Origin: a virus
Reading direction: 5' to 3' (one strand)
IMG/VR virus record: IMGVR_UViG_3300010883_008028
Location: 1-42,763 of that record
Length of the DNA: 42,763 nt
Shown: piece by piece, positions 13,294-22,308 of the stretch
How the letters are laid out: each line of letters opens with the position of its first letter
Numbering within the stretch: the first letter of the stretch is position 1
Translations under genes and position numbers: made by a program
The notes under the pieces: model-generated
What the model was told of the DNA's origin: nothing
The model's input: the letters and a program-made list of their open reading frames with translations, nothing else
The model's database searches: none

Positions 13294-14402
13294 ACCGATT
13301 CGTCAGGCCGTGAAGCGCAAAAGTCTGATTTGTTGTACACTTGGTATTCTACTTCATTGCCTTCCGCATCTTCGTACATGCCGGCAATATCATCCTTTTT
13401 CTCAAGGATGGATTCCATTGGTGCAAAAGCAGAGTTTAGATTCCATGCTTCCAAAGCCTCATCTCCAATCTTGCCCTTAAACGGACATGGTGTTCCTGCC
13501 ATTAACATTGCATCGAATACACGAACATCTTGACACATCATTGATACTGCTGCGACTTTCATACCCATGTCATACAATCCACGACTCAGTTTTATTCTTT
13601 CGCAATTTTCATCTCGCACTGTTTTACCAGCAGACAATCCAAATATTTGAGTTTGTACTGCACCACCGATACCCGTGGTACATAAATCCTGTGAATAAGA
13701 ACCACCTATGGTTGGTGCAATCGCACTGGGAGGCGGAGACTTTATGTCCTGTTCAATCTTTTGAGTAGAGTTGTTGGTGTTAACATTCTCGTTCTTGTTA
13801 TTTGAGTTGACATTTGAGTCACTCTTGCTCGTAGAGTTATTTGTATTGGTATTGTCGTTGGTGTTATTGTTCGTGTTGTCTGTGTTGGTATTGTTGTTTA
13901 TGTTACTGGTATTGTTACTGGTGCTATTTGAATTGACACTGCTGGTGTTGTTGTTGTTATTGTTTTGAGTAACATTCTGATTGATAGTTGAGTTACTTGT
14001 ATTGTTGTTCGTGTTACTGTTGTTACTAGTACTATTAACAGTGTTATTATTCGTATTGGTATTGGTGTTAGTATTGCTGCCAGTGTAGTTGGTATTGTTT
14101 GTATTGGAATTTGTATTGGTGCTATTACCAGTGTAGTTGGTAGTGTTGGTGTTAGAATTGGAGTTAGTGCTAGTGTTCGTATTTGTATTGGTGTTAGCAT
14201 TGGTATTCGTATTGGTATTTGTACCAGTGTAGTTAGTCGTATTATTGTTTGTGTTATTGTTGGTATTTGTGTTTGCTGTTGTGCTATCAACGGTGCTAGT
14301 TGACGTAGTGGTCACAGTGCTATCTGCACCATGTGCCGAATTTGATATTGTGGATAGTATCAATACGAGGCCAATGACAGGGGCCATATAATTAATTTTC
14401 AT
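13281..14402 (-). CDS. Secreted late protein with Asn/Thr repeat and conserved Cys-rich C-terminus
   Basis: A 373-residue protein with a signal peptide (1–25), an Asn/Thr/Ser low-complexity region (about 41–212, many N-x-T units and three NYTG elements), and a C-terminal domain from residue 223 (PPPSAIAPTIGG) carrying six or more cysteines (DLCTTGIGG, RDENCERIKLSR, SMMCQDVRVF, GTPCPFKGKIG). The C-terminal domain is the recognisable part; it recurs in marine T4-like phages without known function. The repeat is probably an extended, hydrophilic stalk. First gene of the minus-strand block, with TTGGAGA before the ATG and a late promoter 124 bases upstream. Confidence 0.7.
   Translation of the reverse strand: MKINYMAPVIGLVLILSTISNSAHGADSTVTTTSTSTVDSTTANTNTNNNTNNNTTNYTGTNTNTNTNANTNTNTNTSTNSNSNTNTTNYTGNSTNTNSNTNNTNYTGSNTNTNTNTNNNTVNSTSNNSNTNNNTSNSTINQNVTQNNNNNNTSSVNSNSTSNNTSNINNNTNTDNTNNNTNDNTNTNNSTSKSDSNVNSNNKNENVNTNNSTQKIEQDIKSPPPSAIAPTIGGSYSQDLCTTGIGGAVQTQIFGLSAGKTVRDENCERIKLSRGLYDMGMKVAAVSMMCQDVRVFDAMLMAGTPCPFKGKIGDEALEAWNLNSAFAPMESILEKKDDIAGMYEDAEGNEVEYQVYNKSDFCASRPDESVCSE
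13767..14282 (-). repeat. Low-complexity coding repeat (Asn/Thr)
   Basis: On the minus strand the DNA is a run of AAY/ACN codons (Asn, Thr) with Ser interspersed. Related hexanucleotide units (e.g. AATACC, AACACT) vary at the third position, so the bias is at protein level rather than a perfect microsatellite, but slippage could still change its length. Confidence 0.8.
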
Positions 14403-14472
14403 GTTTTCTCCAAGGGTTGCTGTGCAGAATCATCCCAAATCGGAAAATCACATAAATTAAATAATTTAATGC

Positions 14473-14501
14473 TTGACTTTCGCTCTCACTTCTGTTATAG
14501 T
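14473..14501 (+). promoter_or_regulatory. Early-type promoter leading the long biosynthetic operon
   Basis: TTGACT at 14473–14478, spacer of 17 starting TTCGCT, TATAGT at 14496–14501. It is the only member of the promoter family that I see between 7508 and 37285 on this strand, so it would serve the run of genes from 14592 to 36430. Confidence 0.7.
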
Positions 14502-14525
14502 ATACACTATGATATGTTATGTCCC

Positions 14526-14533
14526 TATTTATA
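14526..14533 (-). promoter_or_regulatory. T4-type late promoter for the minus-strand block
   Basis: TATAAATAGG on the minus strand, 124 bases before the start at 14402. A gp33/gp55-dependent late promoter is expected since gp33 is encoded at 39812. Confidence 0.65.
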
Positions 14534-14591
14534 ATAAAGTCCGTTTAAAACGCCTAAATAGTTAATGCCGATAGATTACAGGATTTTTTAG

Positions 14592-15293
14592 ATGAAACCC
14601 ACACCTTTGACATTACTAATAGGACAGACAATTGCCCAACTGTCCGTGATTCCGATGTTCTTCATCGGCACTACCACGACATGGATAATATGTGCCTTTA
14701 TGTACTTTGGGATAATGACGTTTGGTATCACGATGGGATATCACAGATATTGGAGTCATTATAGTTTTAAATGTTCCAAGACATTAGAGTATGTTATGAT
14801 GTTCTTTGCACATATTATGATGGTAGGGCCTGCGCTTGCATGGGTAGCACAACATAGAGAACACCATGACCATGCAGACACAGAGAAAGACCCACACTCG
14901 CCAAAGTATCGCGGATTCATTCGTTGTTACTATTCGCAAGTTATGTCTTTACCAAAAATGAAGTATGCGAAAGATTTGTTGAAAAATGATTTATGTAAAT
15001 TTCAACACCGAATGTACTGGCAGGCTTTGTTAGCATATGGTACTACTCTGTTTTTGCTTGACCCATTTGCAATAATATACGCTTGGTTGGCTCCTGCTGG
15101 ATTTGCCAAGTTGATAGGGTCATTTGTTTTTATCTATTCGCATCGAGGTGGAAAACCAAGAAGTGATTATTTGTTGGGTTTAGTGACATTTGGGGAAGGA
15201 TTCCACGAGAAACATCACGTTGAACCTTGGAGTTGGGATTTTCATCGATGGGATATTGGTGGAAAAATAATTAAGTTACTTAAACATGCTTAG
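14592..15293 (+). CDS. Fatty-acid (delta-9-type) desaturase
   Basis: A 233-residue integral membrane di-iron desaturase. The three histidine boxes are complete: HRYWSH (residues 51–56), HREHH (88–92) and GEGFHEKHH (202–209). Four hydrophobic segments lie at about 8–25, 30–50, 66–86 and 150–180. The family inserts a double bond in acyl-CoA or lipid acyl chains using O2 and an electron donor. At 233 residues it is shorter than most bacterial homologues, as phage forms often are. First gene of the long operon, with AGGA before the ATG. It may change host membrane fluidity or make an unsaturated acyl group for the pathway encoded downstream. Confidence 0.85.
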   Translation: MKPTPLTLLIGQTIAQLSVIPMFFIGTTTTWIICAFMYFGIMTFGITMGYHRYWSHYSFKCSKTLEYVMMFFAHIMMVGPALAWVAQHREHHDHADTEKDPHSPKYRGFIRCYYSQVMSLPKMKYAKDLLKNDLCKFQHRMYWQALLAYGTTLFLLDPFAIIYAWLAPAGFAKLIGSFVFIYSHRGGKPRSDYLLGLVTFGEGFHEKHHVEPWSWDFHRWDIGGKIIKLLKHA

Positions 15294-15984
15294 AAAAAGA
15301 AACTTACCTGCTTGCGCTAGAATACCAAATATGATGTTTGATATTGACCGCATGAAAGAAGAATTGGATATTATTGGTGACAAGTGGCAAAACATCTATG
15401 ATGCAAACCCAGGCATAACCAAGATACACGACCAAGGGTTCTTGTCTCAGATTTATAGTACACTACATGAGATACCTTTGATGTCAATGTCACCGGAAGA
15501 CATGTTACGAGCAGAAGATTTCAAGTTGGAAGACTTGGGTAAAACTAAGACAGAGAGAGTACGGAATAAAACTGCAAAGGGTGATAACTTACCACCGACT
15601 GCAAACGAAATGTTATGGGACTACCCACTAGAATCATACAAGGGGAGTTATTTTGAAGAGGCAATTAAATCGCACTTCAAGTCGGAAGTCTGTCGTGCAA
15701 GAATACACCTCCTAGAGCCAGGCAAGGATATCTCACCACATATTGATTATGACCCATCTTATGGGGTGCGTGTTATATGTCCAATATCGGGTACGGAAGG
15801 AACAACTAATTATTTTTGGTATAATGGGGAGAAACAGGAATTCAATTTGCCTGCTAATGGTTCGGTATATTTCTTAAACACTGGATTCAAACATTCCGTT
15901 GAGAATCGTGGTAGTGAAAATAGAATCGCATTGGTGTTTACTTTGAAAACCCAACAAGATATAGAATGTCTAGCTATACAATAG
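15286..15984 (+). CDS. 2OG-Fe(II) oxygenase, aspartyl/asparaginyl hydroxylase-like
   Basis: A 232-residue protein with a jelly-roll iron site: HID (His152, Asp154), a distal His203 (NTGFKHSVENRG) and the 2-oxoglutarate-binding Arg213 (ENRIALVF). These match aspartyl beta-hydroxylase-like dioxygenases, which hydroxylate an amino-acid or small-molecule C–H using O2 and 2-oxoglutarate. The N-terminal 100 residues are outside the core and may select the substrate. It overlaps the desaturase by eight bases and the GNAT gene by 19. A second, shorter oxygenase of the same type is encoded at 33365 in the same operon. Confidence 0.75.
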   Translation: MLRKRNLPACARIPNMMFDIDRMKEELDIIGDKWQNIYDANPGITKIHDQGFLSQIYSTLHEIPLMSMSPEDMLRAEDFKLEDLGKTKTERVRNKTAKGDNLPPTANEMLWDYPLESYKGSYFEEAIKSHFKSEVCRARIHLLEPGKDISPHIDYDPSYGVRVICPISGTEGTTNYFWYNGEKQEFNLPANGSVYFLNTGFKHSVENRGSENRIALVFTLKTQQDIECLAIQ

Positions 15985-16568
15985 AAACATATACAGATGA
16001 CAACCCACTAAGCAAATCGATTAAAAGAAACCAGATAAGACAATTCAGGGAACTCTCTTTCGTAGAGGGCAATGATAGTCTCTCTTATGACAAGTATGAC
16101 CCAGACTGTATAGATGGTGAGACTTGGATGGTTTATATTGATGATGAACTTGCATGTATCAGTGTTGTTGAGGCGAGTCACTATACAAGTGATAAAGAAG
16201 TATCTGCTAGGATATGCAGACTACACATCGCTAAACAATTCAGGCCTGCGTGGTTAGGTATTCCTATACTGCCATTGCAGATAGAATGGGCTAGACAACA
16301 TGGGTTTAAAGTGTTATACTTTACACATGACGTTAAGGCTAGGGCGATAAACGCCATGTACCAACACAAGAAGTTTGGTGGTGCAGTCACCCCGTTACAA
16401 AAAGAAATAAAAGAGATGTGGTATAGTGATTGGTATCGTTCATTGAAGACTGATGATAGATACCTTTTTCAAGTTGACCCTAATAGCAGTTTGCTACAAT
16501 ACATTTATTATTGGACATTGGAAGAGAATTTTACTTGGCATCCAAAGTCAAATATTATGGAGTTATAA
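15966..16568 (+). CDS. GNAT-like acyltransferase
   Basis: A 200-residue protein with a GNAT-type core at about residues 50–135: strand WMVYIDDELACISVVEAS, then the ARICRLHIAKQFRPAWLGIPILPLQIEWA region (beta 4 and the acyl-CoA-binding helix; the usual R/Q-x-x-G-x-G/A is only loosely kept), then KVLYFTHDVKARAINAMYQHKKFG, the typical late strand and helix. The expected role is transfer of an acetyl or other acyl group to an amine. The C-terminal 60 residues are an extension. It overlaps the oxygenase gene by 19 bases and is followed at one base by the methyltransferase. Confidence 0.6.
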   Translation: MSSYTIETYTDDNPLSKSIKRNQIRQFRELSFVEGNDSLSYDKYDPDCIDGETWMVYIDDELACISVVEASHYTSDKEVSARICRLHIAKQFRPAWLGIPILPLQIEWARQHGFKVLYFTHDVKARAINAMYQHKKFGGAVTPLQKEIKEMWYSDWYRSLKTDDRYLFQVDPNSSLLQYIYYWTLEENFTWHPKSNIMEL

Positions 16569-16569
16569 T

Positions 16570-17160
16570 ATGAATATTGAACATGAAACAGTATCACGGT
16601 GGTTTAACTATGTCAGGGCGAAAAATGATTCGCGGTTTACAGAATGTTTTTGGGATACCCAGTTAAAATCTAAAGCAGAGATAATCGACAACATACCACC
16701 CGACCTAAATGGTGACTATTATATCTTTGGTGGATGGTACGGTGTCCTTGCTCATTTAATCGATGACAATCTTATTACCCATGATATTTTTACGATAGAC
16801 ATCGACCCGAAATGCAAAAAGATTGGTGATACATTTTTCATCAGGCCATATATAACATATGTTACTGATGACATGTCAAAATACAAATACGAGAATGCTG
16901 ATGTTGTTATAAACACTAGTACGGAACATGTCTCACAAGAAGAGTATGATGATTGGTGGAACAACATTCCACGAGATACATTTTATGCAGTGCAGGGCAA
17001 TGACCTTGATATACCAGAACATATTCGACCATGCTTCACGCTCGAGGGATTTGAGATGAAGAATAGATGTACGAATATCACATTTAGTTCGGAGATGAAA
17101 CTGCCTGGCCCGAACAATACAACTTACACTCGATTCACCGTAATGGGATATAAATCATGA
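16570..17160 (+). CDS. SAM-dependent methyltransferase-like protein
   Basis: A 196-residue protein with a Rossmann-type order: YYIFGGWYGVLAHLI (SAM-binding glycine loop, about residues 49–63), FTIDIDPKCKKIG (acidic end of strand 2), VTDDMSKYKYENADVVINTSTEH (strand 4 with NTSTEH near 120–125) and strand-rich C-terminus. This fits a class I methyltransferase, substrate unknown. The ATG at 16570 follows the GNAT stop by one base; an upstream in-frame start at 16453 would overlap that gene by over 100 bases and is rejected. It overlaps the dehydrogenase gene by four bases. Confidence 0.6.
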   Translation: MNIEHETVSRWFNYVRAKNDSRFTECFWDTQLKSKAEIIDNIPPDLNGDYYIFGGWYGVLAHLIDDNLITHDIFTIDIDPKCKKIGDTFFIRPYITYVTDDMSKYKYENADVVINTSTEHVSQEEYDDWWNNIPRDTFYAVQGNDLDIPEHIRPCFTLEGFEMKNRCTNITFSSEMKLPGPNNTTYTRFTVMGYKS

Positions 17161-17954
17161 GCAACGTGGCGATAATTGGATATGGATTTTGTGGCAAGGC
17201 AACACATAAGATTCTAAAACAAGTAGAAACAATTAATAGAATACAAATACATGACCCGCAATGGCAGATGTATAAGAAACCCATTACTGATTGGAGGGGT
17301 ATAGACTATGCATTCATATGTGTGCCTACTCCGATAACTGATGGCGAACTCAAGTTTAATTATGGTCACATCCTAGATGCTACCGTGGAGATTCCAGAGG
17401 GTGTGCAAATTGTTATCCGCAGTACTGTTGGCCCAGAAGCATTGTCCCATACTTGGATTCACTGGCCAGAGTTTCTACGGGAAAGTCATTGGGAACAAGA
17501 TGCCGAGGATATGTCCATACCAATTATCCTTGGTGGACACATGAGCGCCGTAAAAAGCAACATGACATCAAAATCGCTCAAAGAAATGAGTGGGTGGTTT
17601 CCACACCGCGAAAGTGTAATTCTTACTGGTGCAAAAGAAGCCGCGATTTACAAGTTGTCTAGAAACGCTATGTTGGCCGCGAAGGTTGTCATGTGCAATT
17701 ATATACACAGTGTATGTAAGGAACAGAATTGTTCTTACAGTGAAGTTGCCAGTATGTTGTTGAACTTTGGTAACCTTGGTAATACTCATATGAGTGTGCC
17801 CGGCCCAGATGGCGAACATGGTTTTGGTGGTTCGTGTTTCCCGAAAGACATCTCGCATCTTGCTGGGTTGCAACTAGATTCAAGTCACTACGCGGTTGAT
17901 AATATTTTTGATGCGGTACTGGAGTGCAATGAGCGATATCGTAAAACTGTATAA
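17157..17954 (+). CDS. NDP-sugar (UDP-glucose/GDP-mannose) 6-dehydrogenase, short form
   Basis: A 265-residue member of the UDP-glucose/GDP-mannose dehydrogenase family. It has the NAD loop GYGFCG (8–13), CVPTP (55–59), the central-helix Lys166/Asn170 pair (KLSRN) and the catalytic loop GFGGSCFPKD with Cys227 and Asp231, so all catalytic residues are present. The C-terminal nucleotide-sugar-binding domain of full-length enzymes (over 400 residues) is missing. Such enzymes oxidise C6 of the sugar to a carboxylate in two steps. Without the last domain it might need a partner or have a different substrate. A second relative is at 31117. Overlaps the first radical SAM gene by 26 bases. Confidence 0.75.
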   Translation: MSNVAIIGYGFCGKATHKILKQVETINRIQIHDPQWQMYKKPITDWRGIDYAFICVPTPITDGELKFNYGHILDATVEIPEGVQIVIRSTVGPEALSHTWIHWPEFLRESHWEQDAEDMSIPIILGGHMSAVKSNMTSKSLKEMSGWFPHRESVILTGAKEAAIYKLSRNAMLAAKVVMCNYIHSVCKEQNCSYSEVASMLLNFGNLGNTHMSVPGPDGEHGFGGSCFPKDISHLAGLQLDSSHYAVDNIFDAVLECNERYRKTV

Positions 17955-19212
17955 AGATATTGCAGAAAGAAACAATGCAGTAGGTGATGGGTTTTGTGTT
18001 CTCAAGTGGTGGCACTTGGAAATGCATTTGGGTACTGGCAACTATCATTCTTGTTTTCATTGTCCCCAGCAGAATCTAAAACTCGGTGAAGACATACACA
18101 ACACCCTTCACAAAATGCAACAACGAAAAACTATGTTGAGGGGTGGGAGACCCGAAGAATGTTCTTATTGTTGGAAGGCGGAAGATGCGGGTGCTGTAAG
18201 CCCTAGAACAACTCTCTCTGCCATATACACTGAGATGCAACCAGACATAATAGAAACCACTGCGTCACTGGAGTGGGACGAATATGTTTATCCAAAATAT
18301 CTGGAGATGAGTTTTTCAAATACATGTCAGATGAAATGTTCTTACTGCGCCCCATCATTGAGTTCTACTCTGTTGAAAGAAATTAAAGACATGGGTGCGT
18401 ACCCATTGAAAGACCCAGAGAGTAGAGGTCAGTATGAGTTGAATGGCACGGAAGAACTTTATAAGGATGATAATAACCCCCTAGTCAAAAAGTTCTGGAG
18501 TTGGTTTGACACTGCTATAGAACATCTTGACACACTACGGATTACTGGTGGCGAACCCTTGTTACACAAAGGTATGTTTGATATGTTGGAGTACTTGAAG
18601 AATTCTCCGCATGATATAAACTTCCATGTAAACAGCAATCTATCAATATCAAACCGTAGAGTTAAACAGACATGCGACCTCCTACCATCAAAGTCTAAAG
18701 TGTATGCTAGTGTTGATACATATGGAAAACAGGCAGAGTGGATTCGACACGGGCTTGATTGGGAACTTTTTGAAGAGAATGTTCTAACGGTCATTGACCA
18801 CGGAATCCCAATTAGTTTTATGACAACATTTTGTCTTCTTAGTATACCTAACTTCAAAGACTTCTTGTACTATGTTATACAATTAAAAGACATAGGTGAT
18901 GTTAAGATAGACACCCCATTTATGACAAACCCACCTCATTTATCATGTCTTATAATGGATGATAAGATGCGGGATATGCTAGAGGACAGTTACCAATTTA
19001 TGGTAGAGAATAGTGAATTCAATGAAGCAGAAGTAATTAAATTTGAGAGAGTTCTTAAATGGGTTGACAATAATAGGTACACCGGAGAACGCCTAAATAG
19101 ACACAGGAGAGACTTTAAAACCTTTGTCGATGAACATGATAAACGCAGGGGTAGTAATTGGCACGATGCATTCCCCGAACTAAAATATTTTTATGAGTTA
19201 TGTGATGTCTGA
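17929..19212 (+). CDS. Radical SAM protein 1 (N-terminal twitch/SPASM-like, type A)
   Basis: A 427-residue radical SAM enzyme. The [4Fe–4S] motif is CQMKCSYC (Cys133, 137, 140) and GGEP (207–210) lines the SAM site. Before the core is a cysteine-rich region: C23-VLKWW…SC42-FHC45 and later ECSYCW, which resembles a SPASM/twitch auxiliary cluster placed N-terminally. Type A members (here, 19205, 20806) share C-x-x-K-W and S-C-x-H instead of C-x-x-P-W and C-C. The end has the RRGSNW..AFPEL pattern shared by the group. Start 17929 has TGGAG upstream; an in-frame ATG at 17896 is less likely. The substrate is unknown. Confidence 0.8.
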   Translation: MSDIVKLYKDIAERNNAVGDGFCVLKWWHLEMHLGTGNYHSCFHCPQQNLKLGEDIHNTLHKMQQRKTMLRGGRPEECSYCWKAEDAGAVSPRTTLSAIYTEMQPDIIETTASLEWDEYVYPKYLEMSFSNTCQMKCSYCAPSLSSTLLKEIKDMGAYPLKDPESRGQYELNGTEELYKDDNNPLVKKFWSWFDTAIEHLDTLRITGGEPLLHKGMFDMLEYLKNSPHDINFHVNSNLSISNRRVKQTCDLLPSKSKVYASVDTYGKQAEWIRHGLDWELFEENVLTVIDHGIPISFMTTFCLLSIPNFKDFLYYVIQLKDIGDVKIDTPFMTNPPHLSCLIMDDKMRDMLEDSYQFMVENSEFNEAEVIKFERVLKWVDNNRYTGERLNRHRRDFKTFVDEHDKRRGSNWHDAFPELKYFYELCDV

Positions 19213-20611
19213 GAATAAACCCAACGAATACTGGATGGAACAACTCAAAGAGAAACGAGAAAAGATTAATTCTATCTCGCCTTCTTTTTGTTCTGCTAAG
19301 TGGTTACAGACAACTTTGTATTTGCAGAATGGATACAATCATTCTTGTCACCACCCGTCACCACACAAAATCCCTGTTAAAGAAGTGTTGGAAAATCCAG
19401 CTGCTCTCCACAACAGCAACTATAAAAAACAACAAAGAATTAAAATGCTCAATGGTGAAAGACCCAAAGAGTGCGACTACTGTTGGAAGATAGAAGACCA
19501 AGGCAAAGACCATTACTCAGACCGACATTACAAAACTGCCGATTGGTGGTCGTGGGATAAAGTTGACCTTATCGCAACCAGTAATCCAACTGAAGATGTA
19601 TACCCATCATACCTAGAAGTATCATTTAGTAATGCGTGTAATTTTGCGTGTGCTTATTGTTCACCGGAAATCAGTTCTACTTGGATGAAAGATATCGAAG
19701 AGAACGGTGACTACCCAGTTAAGTTTGGTTCTGGTAACTTAGACTATTTGCGTTCAGTTGAAAAGTTCCCATACAAACACTCAGATGATAATCCATATGT
19801 TGATGCGTTTTGGAAATGGTTTCCAGAAGCCCTTCCCCACTTAAAGGTGTTTCGTGTTACTGGTGGTGAACCAACCATGAGTAAAGATGTTTGGAAAGTT
19901 CTGGATTACATATACGAAAATGCACAACCAGAACTGTCGATTGCAATCAATAGTAACCTTGGCACAGACCCTAGACTTATACAGAGGTTGATTGATGCAT
20001 GTAACAAACTAGAGGGCAAGGTTAAACAGATTGAGATATATACCAGTTGTGAGGCTATCGGTGAACAGGCTGAATACATTCGGGACGGGTTAGATTACAA
20101 TTACTGGATGGCTAATTGTGAACGGGTGTTATCAGAGACAAATGCCAATGTTGCTATTATGACAACATTAAATATTTTGAGTATGACAACATTCAATGAC
20201 TTCATCGAAGACATAATGAAACTAAGAATAACGTACAACAAGGATTTGGCGAACAATCGCATACCATTGAGTGTAAACTACTTGCGATTCCCCCCACACC
20301 TACAATGTACGTTGTTAGATATAGACACGAGAATATCTTATGCGAATCAATATGAACTCACGGCAAAGAGTTGGTTGAAGTATGACTCACCTGATAAATT
20401 TGCAAGAATATACTTGGAAGAATATGACCAGATACAGAGGTTCTGCGAATACTTGCGGGGAGAAGATAATACTGCTAAAAAATACAGGGCAGACTTTGTA
20501 AATTATATAAAAGCGTATGATATCAGAAGATCGAAAAACTTTAGCGAAACTTTCCCAGAATACACACATTTATTGGAGGAGTGGAATGTCCAAAAAATAC
20601 ATTCATGTTAA
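19205..20611 (+). CDS. Radical SAM protein 2 (type A)
   Basis: A 468-residue paralogue of the preceding gene. The core motif is CNFACAYC (Cys145, 149, 152) and VTGGEPTMS follows near residue 222. The N-terminal region has FCSAKW…NHSCHHPSPHK and ECDYCWKIED, hence a C-x-x-K-W/S-C-H-H auxiliary region. The C-terminus (RRSKNFSETFPEY) repeats the group's tail. The end of the core contains FPPHLQC, parallel to NPPHLSC in protein 1. An ATG at 19193 is an alternative start; neither has a clear ribosome-binding site, consistent with coupled translation from the previous gene, which it overlaps. Confidence 0.8.
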   Translation: MSENKPNEYWMEQLKEKREKINSISPSFCSAKWLQTTLYLQNGYNHSCHHPSPHKIPVKEVLENPAALHNSNYKKQQRIKMLNGERPKECDYCWKIEDQGKDHYSDRHYKTADWWSWDKVDLIATSNPTEDVYPSYLEVSFSNACNFACAYCSPEISSTWMKDIEENGDYPVKFGSGNLDYLRSVEKFPYKHSDDNPYVDAFWKWFPEALPHLKVFRVTGGEPTMSKDVWKVLDYIYENAQPELSIAINSNLGTDPRLIQRLIDACNKLEGKVKQIEIYTSCEAIGEQAEYIRDGLDYNYWMANCERVLSETNANVAIMTTLNILSMTTFNDFIEDIMKLRITYNKDLANNRIPLSVNYLRFPPHLQCTLLDIDTRISYANQYELTAKSWLKYDSPDKFARIYLEEYDQIQRFCEYLRGEDNTAKKYRADFVNYIKAYDIRRSKNFSETFPEYTHLLEEWNVQKIHSC

Positions 20612-20813
20612 TATGCATAAAATCCGTGCCAACAAAAAACATGGAACGGATGAACCTGTCCTTACAGTGAAGGAAGGTAGAAAAAATACTTATGGTCACA
20701 GGGTAAAGATACACGGGCCGAGTGAAGTTTTGTATGGTGGTAATGATAAACCGTTATTGCCATGCGGTGCAAGAGTTGTTATAATGACAGAAGCGGAGAT
20801 AGAGATTGAGTAA
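20586..20813 (+). CDS. Conserved small phage protein
   Basis: A 75-residue protein starting MSKKYIHVNMHKIRANKKHG and ending CGARVVIMTEAEIEIE. The order N-x-H-K-I-[RK]-x-N, D-[EP]-P-V-[IL]-T, Y-G-H-x-[VA]-x-I-x-G and P-L-x-C-G-A-R-V recurs in a small protein found across many tailed phages; its function is unknown. An excellent GGAGGAG ribosome-binding site supports the ATG at 20586 over an upstream in-frame start. It sits between two radical SAM genes, overlapping both, so it is expressed together with them. Given its wide distribution, it is not obviously part of their pathway. Confidence 0.75.
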   Translation: MSKKYIHVNMHKIRANKKHGTDEPVLTVKEGRKNTYGHRVKIHGPSEVLYGGNDKPLLPCGARVVIMTEAEIEIE

Positions 20814-22308
20814 CGAATTTGATTTAATTAAGTATCGAAAGGATATTCTGGATACTAAGTCAGAAAGTTTTTGCGGTGCTAAGTGGTATAATGCAACTAC
20901 ATGGTTGGGAAGTGGTACAACCGCTTCTTGTCATCACCCCCCAGCTCACAAAATTCCACTACATGAAATTGCAGTCAACCCATCTGCCATTCATAATACG
21001 CAACACAAGAAGGCGATGCGTAAGATGATGCAGAATGGAGAACGGCCTCGTGAATGTGAGTATTGCTGGAAGGTCGAAGATATGCCGACTGAAGCTGTTA
21101 GTGACCGTGTTTATAAATCAATCATTTATTCAAACGATGACTTGCAGAAGGCACAAGATGCCGACTTCAATGATAACACCTTGTTGAAGACTTTTGAGAT
21201 TGCATTTGACCGGACATGTAACCTTGCTTGTTCTTATTGTAATTCTAGTTTCTCCACTACATGGGCAAAGGACATTAAGAAGAATGGCCCGTACCAGAAT
21301 ATGGTATCCGATGGTGCTGCTGCATTTCAACACGATGGTGAGTGGGCAGACCCTTATGGAAAGAAACAAGAGAACCCTTATGTAACTGCTTTCTGGGATT
21401 GGTGGGATGATGGTCTTTCTAAGAGTCTAGAAGAATTGCGTGTTACTGGTGGCGAACCATTGATGTCTGACCAAGTGTGGAAACTTTTTGATTGGTTTCA
21501 AAAGAACCCATCCGATATGAGGTTTGCTGTTAATTCAAACTTGATTGCGAAACCAAGTATCATTGATAAGGTAATAGAAAAGTCTCACGGACTCAAACAC
21601 TTCCACCTATACACAAGTTGTGAGAGTACAGGCAAACAAGCCGAGTATATTCGGGATGGTCTTGATTATGATATGTGGTATAATAATGTAGTTCGATTGA
21701 TTAAAGAAGGTAACTGCGAAGGCATCAATATAATGATGACTGTCAATAGTCTGTGCCTATTTAATATTACCGATTTCCTAGAGGACGTATTTAAACTAAA
21801 AGAAATCAACCAGAGTAAGACACCCGTGTTCAGTGTTAACCTGTTGAGGTTTCCAAGTTTCCAGAGTCCACTGGCATTACCAGACCATATAAAGGATTAC
21901 CTCAGAAACAAACTATCCGATTGGTATGAAGATAACAAGGACAGGGATTACTGGCATGACTTTGAGAAGGCTAGTATTGAGAGGTTGATTGACTACTTAG
22001 AAGTTGTTGATGCACCACATAGACGGACTAGTGACAAGATGACTCTCTGGCGAGACTTCAAGACCTTCTACGCGCAATATGACACCCGCCGTGGTAAGAC
22101 TTTGGATGTATTTCCAGAAATCCTTACTGATTGGGTGGATACTATCCCCGACACCGTAACCGAACAAATCGTACAAATGGTGGATGGTGATAGTACCAGA
22201 CAGTACGACAATGACCCAGACTTGCAAAAGGTTGCAGATGAAGAGGGTTGGGTTTTGAAACCCGACAATAAAAACATCGATGAAGCACTAGGTGACTATG
22301 ACAAGTAG
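20806..22308 (+). CDS. Radical SAM protein 3 (type A)
   Basis: A 500-residue radical SAM enzyme and the longest of the set. Core CNLACSYC (Cys138, 142, 145), then VTGGEPLMSD. N-terminal auxiliary region: C23-GAKW…SC42-HHPPAHK and C84-EYC87-WKVED. It is closest to protein 2 (identical order of motifs, AIHNTQHKKAMRKM versus ALHNSNYKKQQRIKM). The C-terminal extension after DVFPEI (about residues 430–500) is acidic and absent from its relatives. The start is TTG at 20806, overlapping the previous stop, with GGAGA seven bases upstream; no ATG is near. Confidence 0.8.
   Translation: MSNEFDLIKYRKDILDTKSESFCGAKWYNATTWLGSGTTASCHHPPAHKIPLHEIAVNPSAIHNTQHKKAMRKMMQNGERPRECEYCWKVEDMPTEAVSDRVYKSIIYSNDDLQKAQDADFNDNTLLKTFEIAFDRTCNLACSYCNSSFSTTWAKDIKKNGPYQNMVSDGAAAFQHDGEWADPYGKKQENPYVTAFWDWWDDGLSKSLEELRVTGGEPLMSDQVWKLFDWFQKNPSDMRFAVNSNLIAKPSIIDKVIEKSHGLKHFHLYTSCESTGKQAEYIRDGLDYDMWYNNVVRLIKEGNCEGINIMMTVNSLCLFNITDFLEDVFKLKEINQSKTPVFSVNLLRFPSFQSPLALPDHIKDYLRNKLSDWYEDNKDRDYWHDFEKASIERLIDYLEVVDAPHRRTSDKMTLWRDFKTFYAQYDTRRGKTLDVFPEILTDWVDTIPDTVTEQIVQMVDGDSTRQYDNDPDLQKVADEEGWVLKPDNKNIDEALGDYDK

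Noticed and set aside
13771-13968. Leu/Val-rich plus-strand frame resembling a membrane protein
   Set aside because: It is the complement of the Asn/Thr codon repeat and carries no ribosome-binding site.
13767-14282. CRISPR-like or tandem DNA repeat array
   Set aside because: The repetition is of Asn and Thr codons in frame with varied third bases and no spacers; it is a protein repeat.
16453-16569. N-terminal extension of the methyltransferase
   Set aside because: It would overlap the GNAT gene by more than 100 bases and is shadow sequence; ATG 16570 fits the operon spacing.
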